Source: Shewanella hanedai
GTDB taxonomy: Bacteria > Pseudomonadota > Gammaproteobacteria > Enterobacterales > Shewanellaceae
Length of the DNA: 64,000 nucleotides
Reading direction: 5' to 3'
Assembly (NCBI RefSeq): GCF_007197645.1
Contig: NZ_VKGK01000006.1
Span: forward strand, 62,001-126,000
Position 1 is the first letter of the stretch. Every line of letters starts with the position of its first letter. Shown here one piece after another: positions 36,225 through 45,226 of the stretch. The position numbers and the translations under genes were made by a program. The notes under the pieces are model-generated. The model was not told the DNA's origin. It searched no databases and saw only the letters and a list, made by a program, of their open reading frames with translations.

Positions 36225-36443
36225 ATGACATTGATGAGCATTGAAGAACTAGAAGACAACTTTAACCATTTCGACATTGATAGTGACGGCACCATAGAGC
36301 TTTCTGAGTTTAATCACTTGTTGGTTGCCCTTGAAGCGATTGAGCCAGGAGAAAGCGATTCCATTGGTTTTGAAGCTATAGACACTGATAGTAATGGTCG
36401 AATCGATTTTAAAGAGTTTTCTGATTGGTTTAACAATCGGTAG
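36225..36443 (+). CDS. Small EF-hand calcium-binding protein
   Basis: A 72-residue protein made of two canonical EF-hands. The loops are DIDSDGTIELSE and DTDSNGRIDFKE, each with Asp/Ser/Glu ligands at positions 1, 3, 5 and 12. There is no signal peptide, so it is cytoplasmic. AAGGAAG lies seven bases before the ATG. Calmodulin-like small proteins of this type occur in marine gammaproteobacteria; a sensor or calcium-buffer role is inference. Confidence 0.85.
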   Translation: MTLMSIEELEDNFNHFDIDSDGTIELSEFNHLLVALEAIEPGESDSIGFEAIDTDSNGRIDFKEFSDWFNNR

Positions 36444-36746
36444 CGATTAATATTTCCTCTTACTTTCCGGGCTAACACGTCCGGATACTTTGCATTTTTA
36501 TTCTCTATAGCTCACCAGCTTTAAGCAACCATGCCTCACTCAAAAGTTACGCCATTTCGTTCAATGTTAAGACTCTGGTGTGTGCTGCGCGACGACAGGA
36601 GCTAGGGATCACAGCATTCAAGCAGCGATATCTGCCGCTGCGGGTGGATCTACTTTTGCCTCCTGTTTGATGGAGGCACTTGCTGTAGGTGCAGGTCAAC
36701 TCAATGGCGGGCAGGAGATCTTCCATGGCGTGATAAAGCGGTTCGT
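36444..36746. other. Remnant region before the EAL pseudogene
   Basis: No intact gene. From about 36560 to 36740 the base composition is richer in GC than the flanks, and all frames give unrecognisable protein. It should hold the start of a GGDEF domain, but no GGDEF motif is found on either strand. An insertion, rearrangement or heavy decay has replaced it. Confidence 0.5.
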
Positions 36747-37693
36747 GCACCCGTCAGTGTGGGGATCTCTGTTTACCCATCAGATGGTCAAGATATCAAT
36801 ACCCTCATGAAACAGGCCGATACCGCAATGTACCGTGCTAAATCCCACGGCGGCAGTCAATTCCAGTTCTATGAATACGGAATGGAGGCTGAACTGGTTC
36901 GCAGAGTAGAACTTGAGCGTGACCTACGTAAAGCCATAGATAAAGGGGAACTGGTACTGCATTACCAGCCACAAATTAATCTTAAAACGGGCAAGTTGAT
37001 GGGCGCTGAAGCGCTAGTCAGATGGAATCATCCCGAACGCGGATTTATGTCGCCTGAGGAATTTATTCCACTGGCAGAAGAATCAGGTTTAATCATTCCC
37101 TTAGGTGAATGGGTGTTAAACCAGAGTTGCCAGCAAATTAAACTCTGGATAAACAAAGGGCTAGATTTAGACTTCGTTGCCGTCAATTTATCAGGACACC
37201 AAATGAAACAAGCTTATTTACTTGAATTGATAAAAAACTATCTCGATAGCCACCAATTAGATGCCAAACACATACAATTGGAGATGACAGAAAGTGTGAT
37301 GGCGACAGAGTCTGAATCATGTCTAAATTTGCTTAATGACTTAAAAGAGATGGGAATATCTGTAGCCATCGATGACTTTGGCACCGGTTACTCCTCCTCC
37401 TTAAGTTATTTGACTAAATTTCCTGTGGACACCCTTAAAATTGATCACTCATTTATCACCAATCTGCCTGATGATAAAGACAGTGCTACCGTGACCTCAG
37501 GTATTATTGCTCTAGCCCATAAATTAGGAATGCAAGTCATTGCCGAGGGAGTAGAGTCAGAAGTTCAGCGAGATTTTTTGCTACAAGAACAATGTGATTG
37601 GATTCAAGGTTATCTTACCAGTCGACCGCCCCGCCTGAAGAGTTTGAAGCCTGGCTCAATACTTATCATCCAGTGAACACCATTAAACCTTAA
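36747..37693 (+). pseudogene. Broken GGDEF/EAL (c-di-GMP) protein gene
   Basis: The frame begins within the last part of a GGDEF domain (APVSVGISVYPSDGQDINTL...ADTAMYRAKSHG) and runs through a whole EAL domain: ELVLHYQPQINL, GAEALVRWNHP, IPLAEESGLI, LEMTESV, IDDFGTGYSSSLSYL, KIDHSFI, IAEGVES. Upstream sequence encoding PAS/GGDEF is missing. Near the C-terminus, GYLTSRPP is followed in the open frame by RLKSLKPGSILIIQ and a stop at 37676. The frame one base over reads PEEFEAWLNTYHPVN, the expected EAL ending, to 37693, so one C was lost from a C-run at about 37630. The EAL residues themselves look intact. Confidence 0.8.
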
Positions 37694-37705
37694 CACGATA
37701 CTGAT

Positions 37706-38947
37706 TCAGGCTTCATCGCCTCGTACAACTTGATTAAATATATCAACCCAGAAAGGATCAAACTGAGTACCTGAAAAATTATTCACCTCAATCATGGTAC
37801 GAACCAAAGGACGTTTTAACAAGGTGTGATGGGCTCGCTCATGTGATCTCGCATCAAATGTATCTGCAATGGCTAATATTTTTGCACCATCACAAATCTT
37901 ATCCTCGGTTAAATGATTCGGATAGCCAGAGCCATCAACTTGCTCGTGATGCTGTAACACTATCTGAGCCGCATCGCTCCACTTTTCTGATTGATTCAAT
38001 AACAAGCTACCAGCACCTGGATGTCGCTGTAATGCGATAATTTCGGTTTCATTAAGCGCACCAGTGTTCATCAATAGAGAGCGGGGAAGAAAGGACATAC
38101 CAAGGTCATGCATTAATACTGCAACAGTGAGTTGTGTTGCATCAACTCGTTGACCTGATTTTTCATTCATTGCCAATGACAGAATTAATAAACGCAGCGT
38201 CCGCCCCTTCCAGTAAAAAGAACGACTTTCTAACGGCACGATTAAGCCAATAAAAAATAAAATATCTTCATCAATTTCAACATCATACTCTAAAAGCACA
38301 TCACTAACATCTTTATGGCTTATTGACTTGTCACTCACTAAATAATTGGTATTAACCTGTAACTCTCTATTGAGTGTTGTGCTCGTTTCGTTATCGCTAC
38401 TTTTAATGACAGCTTCATCTATTGAAGTCTCTAGCGTATCAAGTGGTGTATTTAAATGCGTGTCAGGGTCTAAGATGAACAGACAGGTTCTTACATATTG
38501 AATTCTATCTTTTGGTTCAACATCAACCATACAACTGATGTTGACACATAAAGTGTCGATATCAACCTCAGACAATATGAGAGGGGTTCCACCTACTATT
38601 GCCTTAACCATGTTTTCTGTTCTGTCTAAAGTCAGTAAAATGACATCACAGAGAAGGCTGTCATAGGCGATAGAGTTCTTACGAATGGCATCAAGAAGAT
38701 CTTCTAAGCTCTGTATTAATGGGGTCAGCTCTTTCAAGCCCACAAAAACCAGATTACCTTTGATGGTATGAATGGCTCTGAACAAAGAGTTTAAAAGTTC
38801 GCTGTTTTCAGGGTCGTGTTCCAGTTGAATTAATACCGTGTCACACGTTTGGTGTGCACTCAAAAAGTCATCGAAAAATTCTCCCATTGCTTCACTATCG
38901 ATTTGATGGTCACTACTCCCTACAAAAGAGTTGTTCAGATCGGCCAT
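37706..38947 (-). CDS. Hpt/HD-GYP fusion protein
   Basis: A 413-residue signalling protein. The N-terminal histidine phosphotransfer domain (about 15-120) has the phospho-accepting His in RAIHTIKGNLVFVG (about 60). A linker follows, then an HD-GYP domain (about 225-405) with HD in AVLMHDLGMSFLP, HPGAGS, HHEQVDGSGYP and DTFDA. HD-GYP domains hydrolyse cyclic di-GMP. The Hpt domain would let a phosphorelay control that activity. It is convergent with the broken EAL gene, so c-di-GMP turnover is the local theme. No histidine kinase is adjacent. Confidence 0.85.
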   Translation of the reverse strand: MADLNNSFVGSSDHQIDSEAMGEFFDDFLSAHQTCDTVLIQLEHDPENSELLNSLFRAIHTIKGNLVFVGLKELTPLIQSLEDLLDAIRKNSIAYDSLLCDVILLTLDRTENMVKAIVGGTPLILSEVDIDTLCVNISCMVDVEPKDRIQYVRTCLFILDPDTHLNTPLDTLETSIDEAVIKSSDNETSTTLNRELQVNTNYLVSDKSISHKDVSDVLLEYDVEIDEDILFFIGLIVPLESRSFYWKGRTLRLLILSLAMNEKSGQRVDATQLTVAVLMHDLGMSFLPRSLLMNTGALNETEIIALQRHPGAGSLLLNQSEKWSDAAQIVLQHHEQVDGSGYPNHLTEDKICDGAKILAIADTFDARSHERAHHTLLKRPLVRTMIEVNNFSGTQFDPFWVDIFNQVVRGDEA

Positions 38948-39096
38948 GACACGTTCCCCAATTTCAGATCACTGGATATCAGATGCTTTAAGTATATACC
39001 CTGCTTCAGATATATCCCCAAAGCATCTCAATATGCATAATTTTATTGGATCACAGGCCATGAATAGCAATCCCGACAGCCGGATCTATTACAACA

Positions 39097-42090
39097 TTAT
39101 GTCAGCGCTTCATCTTTAATAGGTAAATTAGCAGTGTATTTACAACTATTAGCATGATTAACTCGATGCTGATTACAAGCTAGAAAGGCTTTACCACTCT
39201 TGCTGTTCGTGCGCTTAATCAATTTACCCGTGATACATTCAGGGCAAACTGGGACTTGATGCAAACATTGACCAGAGGCACAAAAATGGTGAGTCTCGTT
39301 ACGCAACATAGGCGCACTTTGACAAGATGGGCAGCTCTCCAACTTAGTGTCACAGTAATGCCTGCCTAATGAGCAAGCATAATACACACCGTATGGTCCT
39401 TCAGTAGGAATGAGCTTGCCCTCATTGCATTCAGGACAATTGATATCGTCAATATAAAGGGCTGCAAGCTCGCTAAGGTGACAGTTCACATCCTCTTTGA
39501 ACTGCATAAGCTCTTTGACAAAAATGGACTCTCTACCTAATTCAGCTTGAACAAAAACCCTTTTCTTGGCGCGGGACAAGGCTACATAAAACAGACGGCG
39601 CTCTTCGGTATAGGCATAAACATCAAGTTGTGGCAGTAACATTTCTAAAATGGGATCGCTGGCAATCTTGCTCGGAAAGCCATACTTATCATCATTCACA
39701 TCCAGCACAATAACAAAGTCAGCTTGTTTGCCTTTTGATGCGTGGGCAGAAACGCCCCTGATCTTAAGTTGTGGGTGACGTTTCTGCCAACTGGCCAGAT
39801 CGTTGAGAGAGCTTTTAAAACGACTAATCACCATCACAGTTACTGCACGAGTAGCCGAGTTAGAGCCTGTGTCAGCAGAAGCATTAGAAGATATATGAGT
39901 AAGAATATTCTCAAACGCCAACGCTAAACTTGCCTCTTTCGAGTCAATCAATAAACACACTTCAGGATTATCACTCACCGTATGCGTTGTGAGGCTCTTT
40001 TTCAGTTGAGCCTCGTTCGCCATAATAAATCGTGAAGCGACTTTTTCAATTCGATTGTTAAACCTGAAGGTTTTATCGAGTGTTACCGCTTTAGTCGCGC
40101 CAAAACGATTGCTAAAGTCCGTCGTTAGTCTTAAATCGCTGCCAGTAAATCGGTATATCGCCTGCCAATCATCACCGACACAAAATAGCGCACAATCTGG
40201 ACTTGAATCTCGCAGCTGAGTCACCAACTTGGCGCGCTCAGCCGAGATATCCTGGAACTCATCTACCATGATATATTTAAAGCGAAACCGCCCCGCCGTC
40301 TTTTGATGAAAATCACGGGCACCAGACATCTTCACCGCTTGGGAGATCATATCTGAGAAGTCTATGGTATTGAGCGAAGTAAGGTGCTGCTCATAACGTG
40401 TGATCACCCACCTAAACAGGTGCAGAAAAGCCCGCCACCTAAGCTGATTATAAGCAGAGGCTTTATCATTACTTTGGCTGGCTCGACTCACCTTGAAAGA
40501 CTCGAGATCACTCAAGGGGAACCTTGATGATTTAAACAGAGACACAAAGCTCGACATTAATCGACTCACATTGCGATAAACACCTAAGGCTTTGACCTGA
40601 ATAAAGACCTCTTCAGGGGAAATCGGTTTAAACAACTCATTTTCAGCTAATCCTATCTGCTCACATCGCTGACAGAGTAAGCTTTCTAAACACTTTTCCA
40701 GTTCACCCCTGTCAGCTTGCCAGCTAAAGGTTTGCAGTAAACAGGTTTGATGATGTTCATGGAGCGCAATTTTCCATTCACGGCTTAGTTTATAGGCGGT
40801 TTTATCGATATCGGGACGCGTGTTACCCGCTTTATCAATGCCAAAATGCTCTAAATAAGCATCAAGGGCAGGAATATAAAAATCCGGTTGATAGACACTT
40901 TTCCCCGGCTCACTGACACCTCCCCCATTTTTTGCTTTGTAGCGCGGCTCATACTCAAAATCGATGCCGTGAGTATAGAGATAGTTACAGATCATCAGCT
41001 CTTGGAAGCTCTTTACCAAATCTCCCGACAGGGCTCTTATCTCATTATCCTTAATGTATGTTCGATACTGGCCTTGGGTATCAAAATCAAGCTCGTTCAC
41101 TTGCGGATACAAGTAACGACCAAAATAATCGGCCACGGGATCGGCCATCTTAGGATCCGCCACAATTTCATCAATCTGCTGATCGATAAATTGCGTAAAA
41201 CGCTTATCATCGGTCGCCAAGACGGAAACTTGGGTTGAGCGGCTTTCATAAAACTGAATAATCTCTTTACCTAAACCATGAAAGGTACTCACTTTCACCG
41301 CTTTTAGCTCCCCACTTGTGTAGACCCGCTCCTTAAGCTCCTTCATGGCATCGTTACCATAGGCCAACATCAAGATCTCATGAGGCTTAGCTAAACCTTC
41401 TTTAACCAAATAGGCCGCTTTCGCCGCCATGGTACTGGTCTTGCCTGTTCCAGCACCGGCAATGACTAAGGTATTATTCTCATCGATGACACAAGCTTCA
41501 CGCTGCAGTGGCGTTAATGGATTATCCTCCAAAGAATCAAACAGCTGTTGATGCTTAACTAACTGCTTCTCCTGCCACCATTGATTGTATTTCGCTGTAT
41601 AAGATTTTGGCTCCCCAATAAAGTTAGCCAAACGGCAATCAAGTTGGGTGACATCAAACTTAAATTTTTTGAAATGATCAAGCTGTTTAAATGATGCAAA
41701 AGCATTTGAGTAGGACTTTAGAAACTCGACTCGGTCTGAATCTCGCAGATAACGGCGATGCAATCTCCACTCACTATCAAACTTGGCAATATCGACAAGT
41801 AAGCCTTCGTATGTTTGCAATAAAGCAGGTCGACAAAACACAAGTCTGTTGTGTTTAGCGAGTTTGAATAATGGTTTTCTCGGCGTAAACCGGAAGAAAG
41901 TAAACTTGTTGCGGCCCCAAACTAATGTCTGCGTAAACCAACCTTCCCTCACCTCTACCGTTTCATCAATATTCGGATAGGAGAATAATTTACCGTCAAT
42001 GGTTAAGCCTTGCTCACATAAACTGGCTTTTTGTGCAAAAAACAATCCCTGCAGAAAACCAAATTCAACCGCATGTCGCCTAAGCTCCAT
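39097..42090 (-). CDS. HelD-like UvrD/Rep helicase with C-terminal zinc fingers
   Basis: A 997-residue superfamily 1A helicase. An N-terminal region of about 200 residues precedes Q-motif LTPLQREACV and Walker A GAGTGKTS (about 213). Later motifs are VDEFQDIS (Walker B), GDDWQAIYRFTGSD, ASKGKQADFVIVL and RRLFYVALSRAKKRV. The last 110 residues carry topoisomerase-I-like cysteine fingers (CPECNEGKL...C, CPSC, CPECITGKL...C), which suggest binding to single-stranded nucleic acid or to RNA polymerase. E. coli HelD (helicase IV) is 684 residues and lacks these fingers, so helD is not assigned. It is a probable repair or transcription-recycling enzyme. Confidence 0.85.
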   Translation of the reverse strand: MELRRHAVEFGFLQGLFFAQKASLCEQGLTIDGKLFSYPNIDETVEVREGWFTQTLVWGRNKFTFFRFTPRKPLFKLAKHNRLVFCRPALLQTYEGLLVDIAKFDSEWRLHRRYLRDSDRVEFLKSYSNAFASFKQLDHFKKFKFDVTQLDCRLANFIGEPKSYTAKYNQWWQEKQLVKHQQLFDSLEDNPLTPLQREACVIDENNTLVIAGAGTGKTSTMAAKAAYLVKEGLAKPHEILMLAYGNDAMKELKERVYTSGELKAVKVSTFHGLGKEIIQFYESRSTQVSVLATDDKRFTQFIDQQIDEIVADPKMADPVADYFGRYLYPQVNELDFDTQGQYRTYIKDNEIRALSGDLVKSFQELMICNYLYTHGIDFEYEPRYKAKNGGGVSEPGKSVYQPDFYIPALDAYLEHFGIDKAGNTRPDIDKTAYKLSREWKIALHEHHQTCLLQTFSWQADRGELEKCLESLLCQRCEQIGLAENELFKPISPEEVFIQVKALGVYRNVSRLMSSFVSLFKSSRFPLSDLESFKVSRASQSNDKASAYNQLRWRAFLHLFRWVITRYEQHLTSLNTIDFSDMISQAVKMSGARDFHQKTAGRFRFKYIMVDEFQDISAERAKLVTQLRDSSPDCALFCVGDDWQAIYRFTGSDLRLTTDFSNRFGATKAVTLDKTFRFNNRIEKVASRFIMANEAQLKKSLTTHTVSDNPEVCLLIDSKEASLALAFENILTHISSNASADTGSNSATRAVTVMVISRFKSSLNDLASWQKRHPQLKIRGVSAHASKGKQADFVIVLDVNDDKYGFPSKIASDPILEMLLPQLDVYAYTEERRLFYVALSRAKKRVFVQAELGRESIFVKELMQFKEDVNCHLSELAALYIDDINCPECNEGKLIPTEGPYGVYYACSLGRHYCDTKLESCPSCQSAPMLRNETHHFCASGQCLHQVPVCPECITGKLIKRTNSKSGKAFLACNQHRVNHANSCKYTANLPIKDEALT

Positions 42091-42354
42091 TTACCACCTC
42101 AGAGATACAAAATACCTGAGCATATTAACAATTAAATACAGGCGAAAATACAATAAACACCGCAAGACAATGAAAATAAAGGGAGATTAATACGCCATTA
42201 AAAAATAGCGATTGTTGTGTTGTTTAGCGCCAATAACAGGACTATTATGCTAAAGTATCTCAAAAAGCTCGCATTATGTGTGCTCCTAGCACGCCGCCGA
42301 GCTCCTTTTCTCTGTTCTTCATTTTAGTCTTTAACTTATTTAAAAGGGATCGTT

Positions 42355-43689
42355 ATGGAACACAGTGCAATGCAAGTGATCATGCATGTCATTGATACGT
42401 TGAGTGGCATGGTATGGCAAATTTATTGGCCGTTAGCTTTTGGCTTGATGCTCTCATCTTTACTCAGGCATATTCTGCCTGTAGATCAAGTCATTAAGCA
42501 TCTTGGACACACCAACATCAAAAGCTTAACCCTAGTAACCCTTCTCGGGATGGTATCTTCATCCTGCTCCTATGCCGCCGCGTCACTTTCAAAAACCTTA
42601 CTAACAAAGAAAGCCAGTTTGCCCAATGCTATGGCCTTTCTGGTCGCCAGCACCAACTTAATTCTTGAGATGTTTATCGTACTGGTGTCGTTACTCGGAT
42701 GGTATTTTCTTTGGGGTGAAATCATCGGCGGGATCATTCTTATTATTATCGTTGCCGTCGTTTTCCATTTTTACCCAAAAACACAACTCGATGCTTTAGA
42801 AGATAAGCTTGGTAATAGCCCTGCCATGTCAGACTGTGGTATGGACATGTCGAGCATGAAGAAACAGAGTACTGATGATTCGATGTCTGGCTCTGAGATG
42901 GACATGTCTAGTATGAAAAAAGACAGTGCTGATGATGATTCGATGTCGGATTGCGGTATGGATATGTCCAGTATGAAGAAAGAAAGTCCTGATGATTCAA
43001 TGTCAGACTGCGGCATGGACATGAGTAAGGGCTCTATGGGTACCATGGATATGGGCAAGATGGACCATAAAGCTCAACCTGCCAACGATGCCTCATTCAA
43101 TTCAAAGCTCAAGCACAGTGCTGGTTTTTTCCAAATGGACATCAGCATGATTGGTAGAGAGATCCTCATCGGTGTGGTGATTTCATCGCTACTCATTGCG
43201 TTAGTTCCGCAGGACTGGTGGAGAGAACTCTTCATTAACAATCAAACCATCTTGCCATCTTGGTTGCATTCATTGCTTGATGTGGTGATAGGTATTCTGG
43301 TTGCCGTGATAGCGTATGTCTGTTCAGTGGGTAACTTGCTGTTGGCTGCTGCACTTTGGCACGGCGGGATATCTTTTGGCGGCGTAATGGGCTTTATTCT
43401 TGCTGATGTGATCACGATTCCCATGACGCAGGTTTACAAGAACTACTACGGTGTCGCCCCAGCTCGCTGGATTGTTGGCTTACTGTTCCTCAGTATTCTT
43501 GCTACCGGGTTAATCTTAGATGTCCTCTTTAGCCAAGTTGATTGGTCAGCCTCCAAAGAGGCACTACGAACCTTACATCAATCAGGCTTTGGGCTTAACT
43601 TCACCACAGTAATGAACTTGATCTTTATGCCTTTATCTATCTGGTATTATCGATTAGGTCGCAAGACTAACGCCGCAAACGGAATGTAA
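42355..43689 (+). CDS. YraQ/ArsP-type permease with Met/Asp-rich tandem repeats
   Basis: A 444-residue inner-membrane permease of the DUF318 type. There are two bundles of membrane helices: about residues 15-150, including the conserved MVSSSCSYAAASL, and about 265-435, including VCSVGNLLLAAALWHGG. Between them is a soluble loop (about 155-250) built of four repeats of MSDCGMDMSSMKK-type sequence, rich in Met, Asp and Ser with single Cys, followed by MGTMDMGKMDH. ArsP members export organoarsenicals, and others are unassigned. The Met/Cys/Asp-rich loop suggests soft-metal binding such as copper or silver. AAAAGGGATCGTT gives a ribosome site. Confidence 0.85.
   Translation: MEHSAMQVIMHVIDTLSGMVWQIYWPLAFGLMLSSLLRHILPVDQVIKHLGHTNIKSLTLVTLLGMVSSSCSYAAASLSKTLLTKKASLPNAMAFLVASTNLILEMFIVLVSLLGWYFLWGEIIGGIILIIIVAVVFHFYPKTQLDALEDKLGNSPAMSDCGMDMSSMKKQSTDDSMSGSEMDMSSMKKDSADDDSMSDCGMDMSSMKKESPDDSMSDCGMDMSKGSMGTMDMGKMDHKAQPANDASFNSKLKHSAGFFQMDISMIGREILIGVVISSLLIALVPQDWWRELFINNQTILPSWLHSLLDVVIGILVAVIAYVCSVGNLLLAAALWHGGISFGGVMGFILADVITIPMTQVYKNYYGVAPARWIVGLLFLSILATGLILDVLFSQVDWSASKEALRTLHQSGFGLNFTTVMNLIFMPLSIWYYRLGRKTNAANGM
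42826..43062 (+). repeat. Four tandem 57-60 bp repeats inside the permease gene
   Basis: Units start at ATG 42826, 42883, 42943 and 43000. Each encodes MS-(D/G)-(C/S)-(G/E)-MDMSSMKK and a DDS linker of 19-20 residues; the fourth degenerates into a MGTMDMGKMDH tail. Spacing 57, 60, 57 keeps the frame. Such repeats can vary in number between strains. Confidence 0.9.
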
Positions 43690-43718
43690 AGTACGTGCTT
43701 TATCCTGCTAGGACTAAA

Positions 43719-44150
43719 GCTAAGAAGGACGGGCTTCGCCCTGCTAGGACGGCACTTCGTGCCTGCGAGAGCGTTCGCAAACTCACTTCTAGGGCGCTTC
43801 GCTTCGAGGTTAAGAGCTGGGATTAACGTCAAAAGCGACTTGTACTAGGATAGCGGAACGCTTCGCTGACGGTAAGAGCACGAGTAAAACGGGTCATTTG
43901 CCACTGCCGTCATCCCGGGCTTGTCCCGGGATCCATTCTTTGTTCTATATTAAGACAAAAGAACGTCTCACCACGGTGAATATGGCATAGCCATGAGCTA
44001 ATGAACGAGAAACATGGATGTTGAACTGGCACTTAAACAAGGACGTTGTTGCGCTTCGCTGCACAGAGTTTACGGAGAAGAGCTGGAGACAATCATTATT
44101 TCTTTTGATTTACTCCGTGACCCTCTGTGTCCTCTGTGGTGAATGGCTTT
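43719..44150. repeat. Dispersed hairpin-rich intergenic repeat, copy 1
   Basis: The 511-base gap between the permease and LysR genes holds no gene. It carries GGGC-TTC-GCCC, GGCAC-TTC-GTGCC and several CGCTTCGC hairpins, then CCCGGGCTTGTCCCGGGATCC, and later CTCCGTGACCCTCTGTGTCC followed by TCTGTGGT. The same modules in the same order occur at 57277-57537. The stem GGCAC/GTGCC is GGTAC/GTACC in the other copy, a compensatory change. Confidence 0.8.
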
Positions 44151-44200
44151 TGCTTGGTGTTTAAGAATAGTTAAGAACAGAAGCGAGTTTCGGGCTGAGG

Positions 44201-45091
44201 TTAGTGCTGCGAGCGAATAATCTCCTCATCAACCCATTTCAAAAGCTGTTTAATGGCTTTAGACAGGATCTGATTCTGGCGCACAATGTAACCCAAACTG
44301 GTCGTCGGAAATTGCGGTAATGGTGTCACAGTGGTCTTAAGGTTTCGTTTCGTATGAATTGAAAATTCAGGCACTATCGCCACACCAAAGCCAGCTTCGG
44401 CCCAATCTATTTGCGCATCCACACTGCCAACCTCCATGATCCTATAGGTTGGTAAATTCAGCGATGGCAAGGCTGAATCAAGCAGGTCGCGAGTTCGGGT
44501 ATCGTGGCCTAATAAAATCAACGTCGGCTCACTCTCTAATACTCGTTCTGGCTGCAACATAGCCTGCTGCCATTGCGCTAAATTATCCCCTAGTGCACAC
44601 CAACGTATCTGTTGTAATTCAGTAAAATGCAGTGGCTGACTCTCTTTTTGAGCGATCACAAAACCCAAATCGGCTTGTGCGCTTTTTACCAATTCTGATG
44701 CTTGTGATGAGGTGGTATTTAACAGCGAAAAATCGATCCCCGGAAATTGCGCTTTGAACAACTGAAATGGCGAGATCAGCAACAAGCGAGAGATAATGTC
44801 ACTGGCCGCTATGGTCAGTGTCCCTTGACTGAGATCGTTAATCGCATTTAAATCAGCTTGGCAAACCTGTAATTCCATCAAGGTTTTATGGCTGCTCTGC
44901 AACAAACGAACGCCTGCTTCAGTTAAATGAAAAGGATTACGCTCAATCAATTTCACCCGAGTGGTACTTTCTAACTGCTTGATGTGCAAACTAACATTCG
45001 GCTGTGTCATGTGCAGCACCGCAGCCGCTTTACCAAAATGTTGCTGCTCCGCTAAGGTGACAAATGTTTTTAACCAATTGAGCTCAAGCAT
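44201..45091 (-). CDS. LysR-family transcriptional regulator
   Basis: A 296-residue regulator. The N-terminal winged helix-turn-helix (residues 1-65) reads FVTLAEQQHFGKAAAVLHMTQPNVSLHIKQLE. The C-terminal LysR substrate-binding domain follows (TLTIAASDIISRLLL...VGSVDAQIDWAEAGFGVAIVPE). It is transcribed away from the purA-like gene, with a dyad at 45143-45157 between them, so it probably controls that gene and itself. The effector is unknown. Confidence 0.92.
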   Translation of the reverse strand: MLELNWLKTFVTLAEQQHFGKAAAVLHMTQPNVSLHIKQLESTTRVKLIERNPFHLTEAGVRLLQSSHKTLMELQVCQADLNAINDLSQGTLTIAASDIISRLLLISPFQLFKAQFPGIDFSLLNTTSSQASELVKSAQADLGFVIAQKESQPLHFTELQQIRWCALGDNLAQWQQAMLQPERVLESEPTLILLGHDTRTRDLLDSALPSLNLPTYRIMEVGSVDAQIDWAEAGFGVAIVPEFSIHTKRNLKTTVTPLPQFPTTSLGYIVRQNQILSKAIKQLLKWVDEEIIRSQH

Positions 45092-45142
45092 GCCCTTCTA
45101 CCTCGTTGTTTAACTGAACCGCCACTATGATATATGAAATCC

Positions 45143-45157
45143 TTATCAATCCGATAA
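45143..45157. promoter_or_regulatory. Candidate LysR operator
   Basis: TTATCAATCCGATAA contains the dyad TTATC-N5-GATAA, which fits the T-N11-A pattern of LysR sites. A second, imperfect dyad (ATATGAAAT at 45132-45140 with ATTTCTCATAT at 45168-45178) surrounds it. It lies between the divergent LysR and purA-like genes. Confidence 0.5.
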
Positions 45158-45226
45158 TAATTATTAATTTCTCATATCTAGACAGTTCAATTAGCATAGC
45201 CTCTTAATTATTTAGGAGTGTGAGTT

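Noticed and set aside
36580..36810. 76-codon plus-strand frame before the EAL pseudogene
   Set aside because: It has no recognisable protein, no ribosome site, and overlaps the true EAL frame in another phase.
42247..42327. 26-codon frame MLKYLKKLALCVLLARRRAP... before the permease gene
   Set aside because: It has a signal-like start, but it is too short and lacks a clear ribosome site or any sign of a leader-peptide attenuator.
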